Below, in pieces: positions 1-7,290 of a DNA stretch of 12,021 bases. Source of the DNA: Actinomycetota bacterium (GTDB lineage Bacteria > Actinomycetota > Thermoleophilia > Gaiellales > Gaiellaceae); assembly GCA_013821525.1 (NCBI GenBank), contig JACDGR010000068.1, positions 1 through 12,021 of the forward strand, read 5' to 3'. The translations under genes were made by a program, and so were the position numbers. The notes under the pieces are model-generated. The model was not told the DNA's origin. It did no database searches and saw nothing but the letters and a program-made list of their open reading frames with translations. Numbering within the stretch: the first letter of the stretch is position 1; every line of letters begins with the position of its first letter.

Positions 1-1
1 C

Positions 2-349
2 GTCGAGAACGTGGAGCTCGCCTTGAAACTCTCGGGCAGTGGGGGAAATGCACATGAGGCCCTCGCTGCCTTCGGGATTGGGCAGGCGCACGACCGGCCG
101 GCCGCGGTGCTCTCGGGTGGCGAGCAGCAGCGCGTCGCGATCGCTGCTGCTGCGGCGCGCAAGGCGCCGCTTGTTCTTGCCGACGAACCGACCGCGGAAC
201 TCGACGAGGCAAATGAATTGCGCGTGCTCGACGCTCTGCAGCGGCTGCGCGCTGAGCACGACACGACGATTGTCGTCGTAACTCATTCCTCCTCCGTGGC
301 AGCGGAGGCCGATCGCGTCGTGGAGATCAGAGACGGCAAAGCGCAATGA
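2..349 (+). CDS. ABC transporter ATPase, MacB/LolD type, C-terminal part (5' end outside window)
   Basis: This is the C-terminal half of an ABC nucleotide-binding subunit. The reading frame is open to the left edge and begins mid-gene with VENVELAL, the segment that normally follows the Q-loop, so Walker A and the Q-loop lie upstream. Visible motifs are the ABC signature LSGGEQQRVAIA, Walker B LVLADEP with its catalytic Glu, the D-loop AELD, and the H-loop VVVTHS. All are canonical, so this half of the ATP site looks competent. The LSGGEQQRV/ADEPT pattern and the FtsX-fold permease two genes on place it in the MacB/LolD/FtsE group, which powers mechanotransmission-type exporters at the cytoplasmic face. 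Its TGA overlaps the next gene's ATG (ATGA at 346-349), so the two ATPases are probably translationally coupled. Its substrate cannot be inferred. The GTG at position 11 is an internal Val codon, not the likely start. Confidence 0.9.
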   Translation, partial: VENVELALKLSGSGGNAHEALAAFGIGQAHDRPAAVLSGGEQQRVAIAAAAARKAPLVLADEPTAELDEANELRVLDALQRLRAEHDTTIVVVTHSSSVAAEADRVVEIRDGKAQ

Positions 350-942
350 GGGCGCTTGCTGCCCATGGTGTTGAGGTCTCGCACGGCGACGTCCGGGCGC
401 TGGCGGGGGTAGACCTGGTGGTCGGGGAGCGGGAGAGCATCGCGCTGATCGGCCGCTCTGGCTCCGGAAAGACGACGCTGCTGCACGTCCTGGCCGGCCT
501 TGTGACTCCGAGTGCAGGTGCGGTCGAGCTTGACGCGACGACCTCTCTGGTCTTCCAGGGGGCGAACCTCCTTCCTCACTTCACCGCTCTCGAGAACGTG
601 CTCTTCGCTGAGCGCGATGGCGCCGATTCGGAGCGTCTGCTCGCGCTCGTCGGTCTTGAGGCAAAGCGGGATCATCTGCCGCGCGAGCTGTCGGGCGGCG
701 AAGCGCAACGTGTTGCGATCGCGCGCTCACTCGCCCAACAGCCCGCCGTGCTGCTCTGCGACGAGCCGACAGGCCATCTCGACACGGACACGTCGGCACG
801 CGTGCTCGACCTGATCGAAGCGCTCCGCGCGGGACTCGGTTTCTCGCTGGTGATCGCGACGCACGACCCGGACGTGGCCGCTCGATGCGAGCGCCTCGTC
901 GCCCTCCACGACGGCGTGATCGTGGAGGAATCGACCCGGTGA
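346..942 (+). CDS. ABC transporter ATPase, MacB/LolD type, short (198 aa)
   Basis: This is a complete second nucleotide-binding subunit. In order it shows Walker A GRSGSGKTT (about residues 36-44), the Q-loop region VFQGANLLPHFTALENV, signature LSGGEAQRVAIA, Walker B AVLLCDEP, D-loop GHLD and H-loop IATHD, so it should bind and hydrolyse ATP. At 198 residues it is shorter than the usual 220-230 for this family. The missing part seems to lie between Walker A and the Q-loop, where the usual stretch ending in LR...GFVFQ is reduced to a few residues. The A-loop position has SHGD in place of the usual aromatic residue. It starts with ATG overlapping the previous stop and ends in a GTGA overlap with the permease gene. 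It probably pairs with the upstream ATPase as a heterodimer on the single large permease; that pairing is inferred. Confidence 0.93.
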   Translation: MRALAAHGVEVSHGDVRALAGVDLVVGERESIALIGRSGSGKTTLLHVLAGLVTPSAGAVELDATTSLVFQGANLLPHFTALENVLFAERDGADSERLLALVGLEAKRDHLPRELSGGEAQRVAIARSLAQQPAVLLCDEPTGHLDTDTSARVLDLIEALRAGLGFSLVIATHDPDVAARCERLVALHDGVIVEESTR

Positions 943-3566
943 CAAGGTTCGTGTTCCGGTTCCTCTTCCGCACCCCTGGGCGCACCGCCGTGCGCACCGC
1001 GGTGCTGCTCGTCTCTGTTGGGCTGCTCGGAGCGATGGTGCTCTTCATTGGCAACTCGCTGCGCACGATGACGGGAACCGCGACGCACAGCGTCTCACTC
1101 GACTGGCAAGGCCCGGTCGCCTCCGCGGGGGCAGCTGAGCGCGTTGCGGCGAAGGTCGCGCGGGAGAACGGCGTGTCAGCTGCAGCACCGGTGGCTACCG
1201 CCCCGTTCACCGGCGCGCAGCACACCGGTTCTGCGGGAACGATTCGGGCTGGCGCCGGCTATGTCGTCGCAGTGCCGCCCGGCTACCAGTCGACATTCCA
1301 CACCTTCCGGATGCTTTACGGCACGCTCGGCCGCGATGGCGTCGTGCTCGACCAGCAGCTCGCCGCGACCCTCCAAGCCCACGTCGGTGACACCGTAAAA
1401 ATGACCCCGAGCGCCGGCGCAATGGCAGTCCCGCTCAAAGTCACCGGTATCGCAGTGGTCACCGCAGGCGACACGCTCTTCCAACCGCTGATCCCGCTCC
1501 TCGGCCCTGCACCCGCCCAGCCGCCGGCCGATGTTGCGGTGATGCCGTTTGCTTCCTTCGTCAAGCGCTTCGGCTCCGCGCTCAGCGCAGTCGCACCATC
1601 AAACGCCTCGGCCGCATCCGTCGCAACCGGCGCGACGGGCGTCACCTACCAGGTGCAGGCGCAAGTCGAGCCGCGCTACCTAACTGGCAGCCCCCAACAC
1701 GCACTCGCGCAGGAGACGCAACTACGCAACAAGATCGAGCGGTCGCTGCCGGGACAGGTCCAGTTCGTTGACAACCTGGAGGCCGCGCTGACGGGCGCCG
1801 CCGGAGACGCGCTCTACGCCGAGGCGCTCTACATCATGCTCGCCGTCCCGGGAGCGCTCGTCGGACTCGGCCTGGCCTATCTCGCGGCGCTCGGGGCCGT
1901 CGACCGCGACCGCAGGACGCTGCGACTGCTGCGCTCACGCGGCGCCTCGAGACGACGGCTGCTCGGACTCGCGGCAACTGAAAGCGCGATCATCGGCCTG
2001 GTAGCCGGCCTCGCAGGTGCTGCGCTCGCCCTCCTGACGGTCAAATGGGTCCTGGGAGGCGCGCTCTCCACCTGGCCGTGGGCGGTCGGCGTCTGCGTCG
2101 CTGTCGGCTTCCTCGGCTCATTCGCAGGTCGCGTCGCGGCCGGTGCCGGCGCCCTGCGTGAAGAGCAGCGCACACGGCCGGCGCTCTGGCAGCGGCTCTA
2201 CCTCGACCTCGTCGCTCTGGGCGTTAGCGGTCTTGTCTGGTGGCTGACTGCGCGTACCGGGTTCTCGGCCGTCGTCAGCCCGGATTCGAATCCGACGCTC
2301 TCGCTGTCGGTCTACATGTTCCTCGCGCCCGCACTACTCTGGATCGGAGCCACACTGCTGCTCATCCGGATCCGCGGCCGGGTTTTCAACTTGCTGGCGC
2401 CAGAGCGTGCCACCCGGCAACGCGACTACCTGCTCGTAAGCGCGGCGCGCCGGGCGTCGTCGATCAACCGCGGCCTCGTGATCGTCGCCCTGCTGCTCGC
2501 CTTCGCAGTCAACCTGAGTGTCTTCTCGGCGACCTGGGATCAGCAGTCGCTCGTTGACGCCCGGTTGACAGTGGGCTCGGACATCGTCGTGTCGGGTGCG
2601 CTAGGAACGCAGCAGGCAGTCGCGAAGACGCCCGGCGTGACTGGCACGACCGCGCTCGATCACACCTATGCGTATGTCGGACCCGACCTCCAAGACACGT
2701 TCGCGATTGATCCGAATACGTTCCGGCACGGCACGTCATTGCGCGACTCCTACTTCCTTGGCGGTACGGCAGCGGAGATGATGAGGCGCCTGAAGGCCCG
2801 GCCGGACGCGATCCTAGTCTCGAAAGAGACGATCACCGACTACTCCCTGAACCTCGGCGACCTGCTCAAACTGAGAACGCTCGACCACCGGACGGGCGCG
2901 TTCCATGTCGTCCCCTTCCACGTCGCAGGGATCGTGCAGGAGTTCCCTGCGGCGCCGAAGGACTCCTTTATGGTCGCGAACCTCCGTTACGTTCTCACGG
3001 CAACACACGATCCAGGCCCAAACGTCGTCTTCGCACAGGCAAGCGGCAACCCCTCAGGCATCGCCGCCGCTGTCACCCGCAACATCGCCTCAAAGGGCGC
3101 AGTCGTCCGCAACATCAGCGACCAGGCGACACAAACCGCAAGCTCGATCACGACCGTAGGCCTCCGCGGGATCAGCCGGATCGAAGAGGCCTTCGCGCTC
3201 CTGCTGGCGGCCGGAGCGCTGATCCTCTACTCGGTGATGGCGTTCGCCGAACGCCGTCAAGAACTCGCGACCATGGCAGCACTCGGCAAGCAGCCCGGCC
3301 GCATCGCGGCCTTTATCTGGACGGAGATCGCGCTGATCGTAGGCGTCGGCGCGGCGCTCGCCGCAGGACTCGGGTGGGTGCTCGCCGAGATGCTGATCGC
3401 GATGATGCAACACGCCTTCGACCCACCACCGGATCACCTCGCGATCCCCTGGGGCTTCCTCGGAGCGCTCCTATTGGTCGTCGTGGGGGGCGCCGTGCTC
3501 GCCGCGCTCATCGCGAAGCAGTCGGTGGCGAAGATGCCACTCGGCGCCGTGCTGCGCGAAGAATGA
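939..3566 (+). CDS. FtsX-family ABC transporter permease, 10 transmembrane helices
   Basis: This is the integral membrane subunit of the exporter, 875 residues from the GTG at 939. That start gives the N-terminus MTRFVFRFLFRTPGR, has GGAGGA 9 bases upstream (924-929), and overlaps the ATPase stop as GTGA. Predicted helices lie near residues 20-41, 295-320, 348-372, 379-400, 420-440, 455-480, 512-533, 749-770, 790-818 and 835-860. The layout is two FtsX-type modules, each a helix, a large extracytoplasmic domain (about 45-290 and 535-745) and a three-helix block, joined by two extra helices. Each block carries the family's cytoplasmic linker: DRDRRTLRLLRSRGASRRRL in the first half, and ERRQELATMAALGKQPGRI in the second, which is closest to consensus. 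Fused permeases of this kind move lipids, lipoproteins or peptides, or transmit force to envelope enzymes. The substrate is unknown; the extracytoplasmic domains show no motif I recognise. Confidence 0.92.
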   Translation: MTRFVFRFLFRTPGRTAVRTAVLLVSVGLLGAMVLFIGNSLRTMTGTATHSVSLDWQGPVASAGAAERVAAKVARENGVSAAAPVATAPFTGAQHTGSAGTIRAGAGYVVAVPPGYQSTFHTFRMLYGTLGRDGVVLDQQLAATLQAHVGDTVKMTPSAGAMAVPLKVTGIAVVTAGDTLFQPLIPLLGPAPAQPPADVAVMPFASFVKRFGSALSAVAPSNASAASVATGATGVTYQVQAQVEPRYLTGSPQHALAQETQLRNKIERSLPGQVQFVDNLEAALTGAAGDALYAEALYIMLAVPGALVGLGLAYLAALGAVDRDRRTLRLLRSRGASRRRLLGLAATESAIIGLVAGLAGAALALLTVKWVLGGALSTWPWAVGVCVAVGFLGSFAGRVAAGAGALREEQRTRPALWQRLYLDLVALGVSGLVWWLTARTGFSAVVSPDSNPTLSLSVYMFLAPALLWIGATLLLIRIRGRVFNLLAPERATRQRDYLLVSAARRASSINRGLVIVALLLAFAVNLSVFSATWDQQSLVDARLTVGSDIVVSGALGTQQAVAKTPGVTGTTALDHTYAYVGPDLQDTFAIDPNTFRHGTSLRDSYFLGGTAAEMMRRLKARPDAILVSKETITDYSLNLGDLLKLRTLDHRTGAFHVVPFHVAGIVQEFPAAPKDSFMVANLRYVLTATHDPGPNVVFAQASGNPSGIAAAVTRNIASKGAVVRNISDQATQTASSITTVGLRGISRIEEAFALLLAAGALILYSVMAFAERRQELATMAALGKQPGRIAAFIWTEIALIVGVGAALAAGLGWVLAEMLIAMMQHAFDPPPDHLAIPWGFLGALLLVVVGGAVLAALIAKQSVAKMPLGAVLREE

Positions 3567-3567
3567 T

Positions 3568-3637
3568 CGCCGGGGCACCCAGCGCTTCGCAGCGCTCGTC
3601 GGAATGCCAGCCAAGCAGGCTCACCCGCCACCCCGGC
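3568..3637. terminator. Stem-loops in the convergent gap; possible bidirectional terminator
   Basis: The 127-base gap 3567-3693 separates the ends of two converging genes and holds no credible gene. GCCGGGG (3569-3575) can pair perfectly with CCCCGGC (3631-3637), enclosing a hairpin AGCGCT-TCGC-AGCGCT (3581-3596). On the minus strand, the mRNA end of the sugar transferase gene also has CGCCC-GTAA-GGGCG (3715-3702) just before its stop and GCCC-GCA-GGGC (3693-3683) at and after it. No T-run follows any stem on either strand, so this is not a classical intrinsic terminator. Structure without a U-tract is common in GC-rich actinobacteria. The position between convergent operons is the main argument. 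The pairing is seen; the function is inferred. Confidence 0.3.
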
Positions 3638-3693
3638 AGCGTTTCCCAGGCACGCGCCCACCCTTCCGTAAACGGCTGCTCCGCCCTGCGGGC

Positions 3694-5139
3694 CTAGTAC
3701 GCGCCCTTACGGGCGAAGACGGCGAACGGCGTCTTGATGAGAATCGCGACGTCGAGCCAGATCGACCAGTTCTCGATGTAGTAGAAATCGAGCCGGACGA
3801 GGTCGTCGAAGGTGAGATCCGACCGCCCTGCGACCTGCCACAGGCCGGTCATGCCGGGGAGAACGTTGTAGCGCCTGCGATGCCATTCCTCGAGCCGGTC
3901 GTAATCGCGAATCGGGAGCGGCCGGGGGCCGACGAGCGACATCTCACCGCGCAGCACGTTGATCACGTTCGGTAGCTCGTCGATCGAGAAGCGGCGGAGC
4001 ACCCGGCCGAGCGGAGTGACCCGCGGATCGGCCCGGATCTTGAAGAGCGCGCCCGATGCTTCGTTTTCGCGTTCGAGGGCTGCCTGCTCTCCGGCGGCGC
4101 CTTTGACCATCGTGCGAAACTTGAGCATCTCGAACGAACGCTCACCGAGGCCGATCCGCCGGTCTGCGTAAAGGATCGATCCCGCGGAGGAGAACTTGAT
4201 CAAAACGGCTAGCAGAAGCCAGAACGGCAGACCGAGGACGATGATCAGCGAGCCGACTGCCAGGTCGAAGATCCGCTTCGTCGCCCACTGGGCGCCGGCG
4301 AAGATCGGCGGCCGCAACTCGAACAGCGGAACGCCCTGGCCGGGCACGTACTCGCCGCGCTCGATGAGAAGCTCCGTCGTGCGCGGCGCGACGCGGACCT
4401 TCACGCCGCGGCGGTGCGCAGCTTCGACGATCTGCAGCAGGCGCCGGTCATCGAGCCCCGCATCTGCGACAACGATCTCGTCGAGCGCACGCGTGCTCAA
4501 CGCCTCCTCTACCTCGAGGTCGGGCGCCACCTCACCGACGAACTCGTAGTCGATTCCGCCGCGGCTCGCACCGAGCGTCTCCTGCAACTTCCGGCGCTGC
4601 TCCGGCTCGCCGACGAGCAACGCCTTGCGCCGAACCCCTGCTGTACGGAGCACATACCCGGTGACCATCTCGTAGCTGCCACGAAAGAGACTGATCAATC
4701 CCGAGACGAAGATCGCGGCGACGATGTAGAGACCGAACGTCGTGAAGTGCTGGCCGGTGCCGATCGCGAAGGCGAGGGCGAGCGCGGCCACGAGGATGAC
4801 GCTCGGCACCACGCGGGCAGCGCCTTCGCGTGTCTCCCGCGGCTTGTAGAGACCGGCCTGCCAGAAGACGAGCACGAGCAGGAGGATCAGAAAGGCCAGC
4901 CACTCCGTCTCGTGGTCCCAGAGCAAGCCCCAGAGAATTGGCTTCGGATCGAAGATCTCCGCCCGCAGCGTCAGCGCTCCGTAGAGCCCCATCACGAGCC
5001 CACCGATGTCGATCGCCGAGAGCGTGACCACACTGGCGAGGCGGCGCACGAGCGTCTTCAAGGGAGCAGGCGACAGGATGTACGGACGGATCGAGCGAAC
5101 GTCCTCGACCGGCCCCCCGTTGTCGGGCTCAGCCGCCAC
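3694..5139 (-). CDS. Polyprenyl-phosphate sugar-1-phosphate transferase (PglC/WbaP/WcaJ superfamily)
   Basis: This membrane enzyme moves a sugar 1-phosphate from a nucleotide sugar onto undecaprenyl phosphate, the committed first step of repeat-unit assembly. From the GTG at 5139 it is 481 residues. Helices lie near 34-56, 80-97, 110-127 and 133-152, then a Rossmann-like CoA_binding_3 region (about 165-255, starting RKALLVGEPEQ). The bacterial sugar transferase domain (about 285-481) has the membrane hairpin, KFRTM (340-344), DELPN with the catalytic Asp387-Glu388 dyad, GEMSLVGPRPLP and LPGMTGLWQVAGRS. This is the usual length and order for WbaP/WcaJ-like proteins. The frame stays open upstream to 5523, but that part is Ser/Arg-rich and lies inside the preceding gene, so it is a shadow. 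AGAGG (5156-5152) precedes the GTG by 12 bases. The gene overlaps the upstream gene by 11 bases and is last in its operon. Sugar specificity cannot be read. Confidence 0.93.
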   Translation of the reverse strand: MAAEPDNGGPVEDVRSIRPYILSPAPLKTLVRRLASVVTLSAIDIGGLVMGLYGALTLRAEIFDPKPILWGLLWDHETEWLAFLILLLVLVFWQAGLYKPRETREGAARVVPSVILVAALALAFAIGTGQHFTTFGLYIVAAIFVSGLISLFRGSYEMVTGYVLRTAGVRRKALLVGEPEQRRKLQETLGASRGGIDYEFVGEVAPDLEVEEALSTRALDEIVVADAGLDDRRLLQIVEAAHRRGVKVRVAPRTTELLIERGEYVPGQGVPLFELRPPIFAGAQWATKRIFDLAVGSLIIVLGLPFWLLLAVLIKFSSAGSILYADRRIGLGERSFEMLKFRTMVKGAAGEQAALERENEASGALFKIRADPRVTPLGRVLRRFSIDELPNVINVLRGEMSLVGPRPLPIRDYDRLEEWHRRRYNVLPGMTGLWQVAGRSDLTFDDLVRLDFYYIENWSIWLDVAILIKTPFAVFARKGAY

Positions 5140-6187
5140 GCGGCGATCGTACCTCTCGCACCGTCGCGACCACAGCGTCCGCCCAGTGGCCGACGGAGTG
5201 CCCGCTGACGACACGGCGCCGCAACTCCGCGCCGATCGCGGCCCGTGTGATGCTGTCGGCCAGCACCACTTCGCTGAGCACCTTGGCCAGCGCAGCGGGG
5301 TCGCTCGGAGGCGCGACAAGTTCGAGCGGCAGGCCGGAGAGAAAGCCCTGCAGCGCAGCGTTCGTCGTGACGACGGGCCGCGCGCATGCGGCGGCCTCGT
5401 AGACCGCTTTGTCGAGGGTCGCACCGGCACGGGGCTCAGCCGGGCTGACGACGATGTCGACCGACCGGAGCAAGTCGGGGACGGCGACGCGCTCGAGGGC
5501 AGGCTCGATCCGAATGCGAGCATCCAGGCCGGCCGCCTCGACGAGTTCAGCGCGGTGCGCTCGTTCGTCGGCAGTCAGCGACGGGCCTCGGATCTCGAGC
5601 GTCGCCGCGAGCTCGGTGGAGCTGAACGCGTCGATCAGCGTGTGGAGGCCCTTCCAACGCGCGGTTCGGCCGAGCGCGAGCAAACGCACAGGTCCGTCGT
5701 GTGCAGCCGGTGGCGTCGCACTGAACTCGTCGACGTCGATCGCGTGTCCAATGCCGCGAACCTTGGCGCTCTGGATCGGAAAGCTCGTCACTTCGACGCT
5801 CAACGCCACGTCGCACAGCGCCGTTGCGATATGCAACGAACGGCTTGCATGCCAGTGCGTGTACCAGAGCAGTAACGGAATCCCGCGCGCCTTCGCGAGC
5901 GGAGCTGCGAGCACGAGAAATGTCGGCACCATGTGAACGAGGGCTCCGTCGGCACCCGGGAGTGCAGATGCGAGCATGCGCTCGAAAGCGAGCACGCGGC
6001 TCGCTCGCCCCGGCGCATCGAAGGTCTTGACCTCGACGTTCGCCGGTGCCTGTCCCCAGCGGTCGTCGCGCGTGATCACGACCAGCCGGTCGACGCGGAC
6101 GGCGAGCGCATGCACGAGGTCGATTGTCTGCGCGAGCGCGCCGTGCGCCGGGTCGAGCGTCTGTGTGACGAAAACGAGCTTCGTCAC
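5129..6187 (-). CDS. GT-B fold glycosyltransferase with a modified EX7E motif
   Basis: Probably a cytoplasmic retaining glycosyltransferase that adds one sugar to the lipid-linked repeat unit. The 352-residue protein opens with MTKLVFVTQTLDPAHGALAQ, a GT-B N-terminal strand and loop. It has a central nucleotide-sugar-domain strand, RLLALGRTARWKGLHTLIDA, and a C-terminal segment PRAGATLDKAVYEAAACARP (about 252-271). The second Glu of the usual GT4 EX7E motif is present (Glu264), but the first position is Ala256. A nearby Asp259-Lys260 resembles the P-x-K variant found in some GT4 branches. The GTG start at 6187 overlaps the upstream stop as GTGA, and no better start exists without entering that gene. 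It is third in the minus-strand operon and overlaps the sugar-phosphate transferase gene by 11 bases. Donor and acceptor are unknown. It is the most divergent transferase here, so GT4 membership is less certain. Confidence 0.82.
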   Translation of the reverse strand: MTKLVFVTQTLDPAHGALAQTIDLVHALAVRVDRLVVITRDDRWGQAPANVEVKTFDAPGRASRVLAFERMLASALPGADGALVHMVPTFLVLAAPLAKARGIPLLLWYTHWHASRSLHIATALCDVALSVEVTSFPIQSAKVRGIGHAIDVDEFSATPPAAHDGPVRLLALGRTARWKGLHTLIDAFSSTELAATLEIRGPSLTADERAHRAELVEAAGLDARIRIEPALERVAVPDLLRSVDIVVSPAEPRAGATLDKAVYEAAACARPVVTTNAALQGFLSGLPLELVAPPSDPAALAKVLSEVVLADSITRAAIGAELRRRVVSGHSVGHWADAVVATVREVRSPRGG

Positions 6188-7290
6188 CGTGCACCCGCGA
6201 GGACGCGCTGGACGAGGTCGACGTACGCGTCTGCGAAGTCAGCGGGCGTCTGATGCCACTGTTCGTAGGTCGTTCGTGCCCCGTCACCGAGCCTTTCCAC
6301 GAGCCCGCGATCTTCGAGTACGCGTTGCAGGGCCGCGGCGAGCGCAGCGACATCGTACGGAGGAAACAGCAAGCCGTTCTGATCGTGCGCCACCATGTCA
6401 GGGATGCCTCCGCCGTCGGTTCCGATGACGGGCCGGCCGCGCGCGAACGCCTCGAGCACGACGCGACCGAGCCCTTCCGGGTACGAGGGGAGCACCAGCA
6501 CGCGGGCCTTATCGATCTCCCCAGCGACCTCGTGCGGAGGAAGAACCGGGTGATGGGTGACGGATTGTGGAAACGCGCGAACGAGATCCTCGACGACAGC
6601 GAATTGCGATCCCCGGCCGACGATCGTCAGGCGGGCGTCCGGCATCCCTGCGACAACCTCGCGCCAGGCGGCCGCGAGTCCGTCGACATTCTTGTACGGC
6701 TCGAGCGCACCGACGAAGACGACGGTTTCGTCGCGCGGGATGGGAGTGCGTGGCGTCCCGGTGAACGCCGAGAGGTCGCTGTAGGCGAGAAACGTCGCAG
6801 TCGGTGGAGCGCCACGTGCCTCTTGGACGAGCCGAGCGGTGAACGAAGAGACTGCACGCGTCGCGTCCGCGCTGCGCAAGGCCGCGAGTGCAACGCGGTC
6901 GGAGACCCGCGCGACGAGCCTGCGGGCCTCCGAGCCATAGAGGCGCGCAAAGGTTGCGGGGTCGCCGTGCAGCTCGACGATCACCTTCGCATTCGACCGA
7001 GCCAGGCACCGGCCGGCCAGGGCAGCAGCACCGACGTAAGGATCGGATGCAACCACCACGTTCGCGGGATACCTTCGAAGCTCGGCGGCAACGTGAAGTG
7101 CCAGCGAGGGGTAGTAGCGCCACGATTGTTCCGAAAGCAACCGGAACCGCGGGTCGCTGCCGCCCGTCCCCGGATTCAATGCGCGAACCTCGAAGACGCT
7201 TTCGAGGGCGTCCCACTTCGGCGCCAGCCATCGTTCCAGCGGAAGCTCGATCCGCCCGCGACTGACGAACAGGACCCGCGGCTTGGTCAC
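6184..7290 (-). CDS. GT4-like glycosyltransferase
   Basis: Probably a retaining nucleotide-sugar glycosyltransferase of the GT-B fold, 368 residues, acting on the growing lipid-linked oligosaccharide at the cytoplasmic membrane face. The GTG at 7290 gives MTKPRVLFVSRGRIELPLER, with the first Rossmann strand at the very N-terminus. The domain switch is at about residues 195-215 (VVFVGALEPYKNVDGLAAAW). The donor-site motif is SYPEGLGRVVLEAFARGRPV with Glu272 and Glu280 forming the canonical EX7E pair, followed by GTDGGGIPDMV and NGLLFPP. The same frame runs open upstream to 7569, but that part is Arg/Gly-rich and overlaps the preceding gene, so it was excluded. It overlaps both neighbours by 4 bases (GTGA at 7290 and at 6187), which implies coupled translation. 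The linked sugar is not predictable. Confidence 0.9.
   Translation of the reverse strand: MTKPRVLFVSRGRIELPLERWLAPKWDALESVFEVRALNPGTGGSDPRFRLLSEQSWRYYPSLALHVAAELRRYPANVVVASDPYVGAAALAGRCLARSNAKVIVELHGDPATFARLYGSEARRLVARVSDRVALAALRSADATRAVSSFTARLVQEARGAPPTATFLAYSDLSAFTGTPRTPIPRDETVVFVGALEPYKNVDGLAAAWREVVAGMPDARLTIVGRGSQFAVVEDLVRAFPQSVTHHPVLPPHEVAGEIDKARVLVLPSYPEGLGRVVLEAFARGRPVIGTDGGGIPDMVAHDQNGLLFPPYDVAALAAALQRVLEDRGLVERLGDGARTTYEQWHQTPADFADAYVDLVQRVLAGAR

Noticed and set aside
885..938. Upstream extension of the permease to a start at 885.
   Set aside because: The added 18 residues are Arg/Pro-rich and lie within the ATPase gene. The GTG at 939 has a good ribosome binding site and a GTGA overlap.
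581..1225. 214-codon minus-strand frame across the ATPase/permease junction.
   Set aside because: Arg-rich shadow opposite two genes with clear motifs.
2..3566. Reading the ABC system as the polysaccharide exporter (Wzm/Wzt) for the neighbouring glycan genes.
   Set aside because: The permease has FtsX architecture with large external domains, not the six-helix Wzm fold, and neither ATPase has a Wzt-type C-terminal carbohydrate-binding domain.
5140..5523. A longer N-terminus for the sugar-1-phosphate transferase (609 codons in total).
   Set aside because: The extra 128 codons are Ser/Arg-rich and overlap a real glycosyltransferase gene. The 481-residue form already has the full family layout.
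4414..5875. Long plus-strand frames (264 and 289 codons) opposite the sugar transferase and its neighbouring glycosyltransferase.
   Set aside because: Charged, low-complexity products with no family motif. The minus strand encodes well-conserved enzymes throughout.
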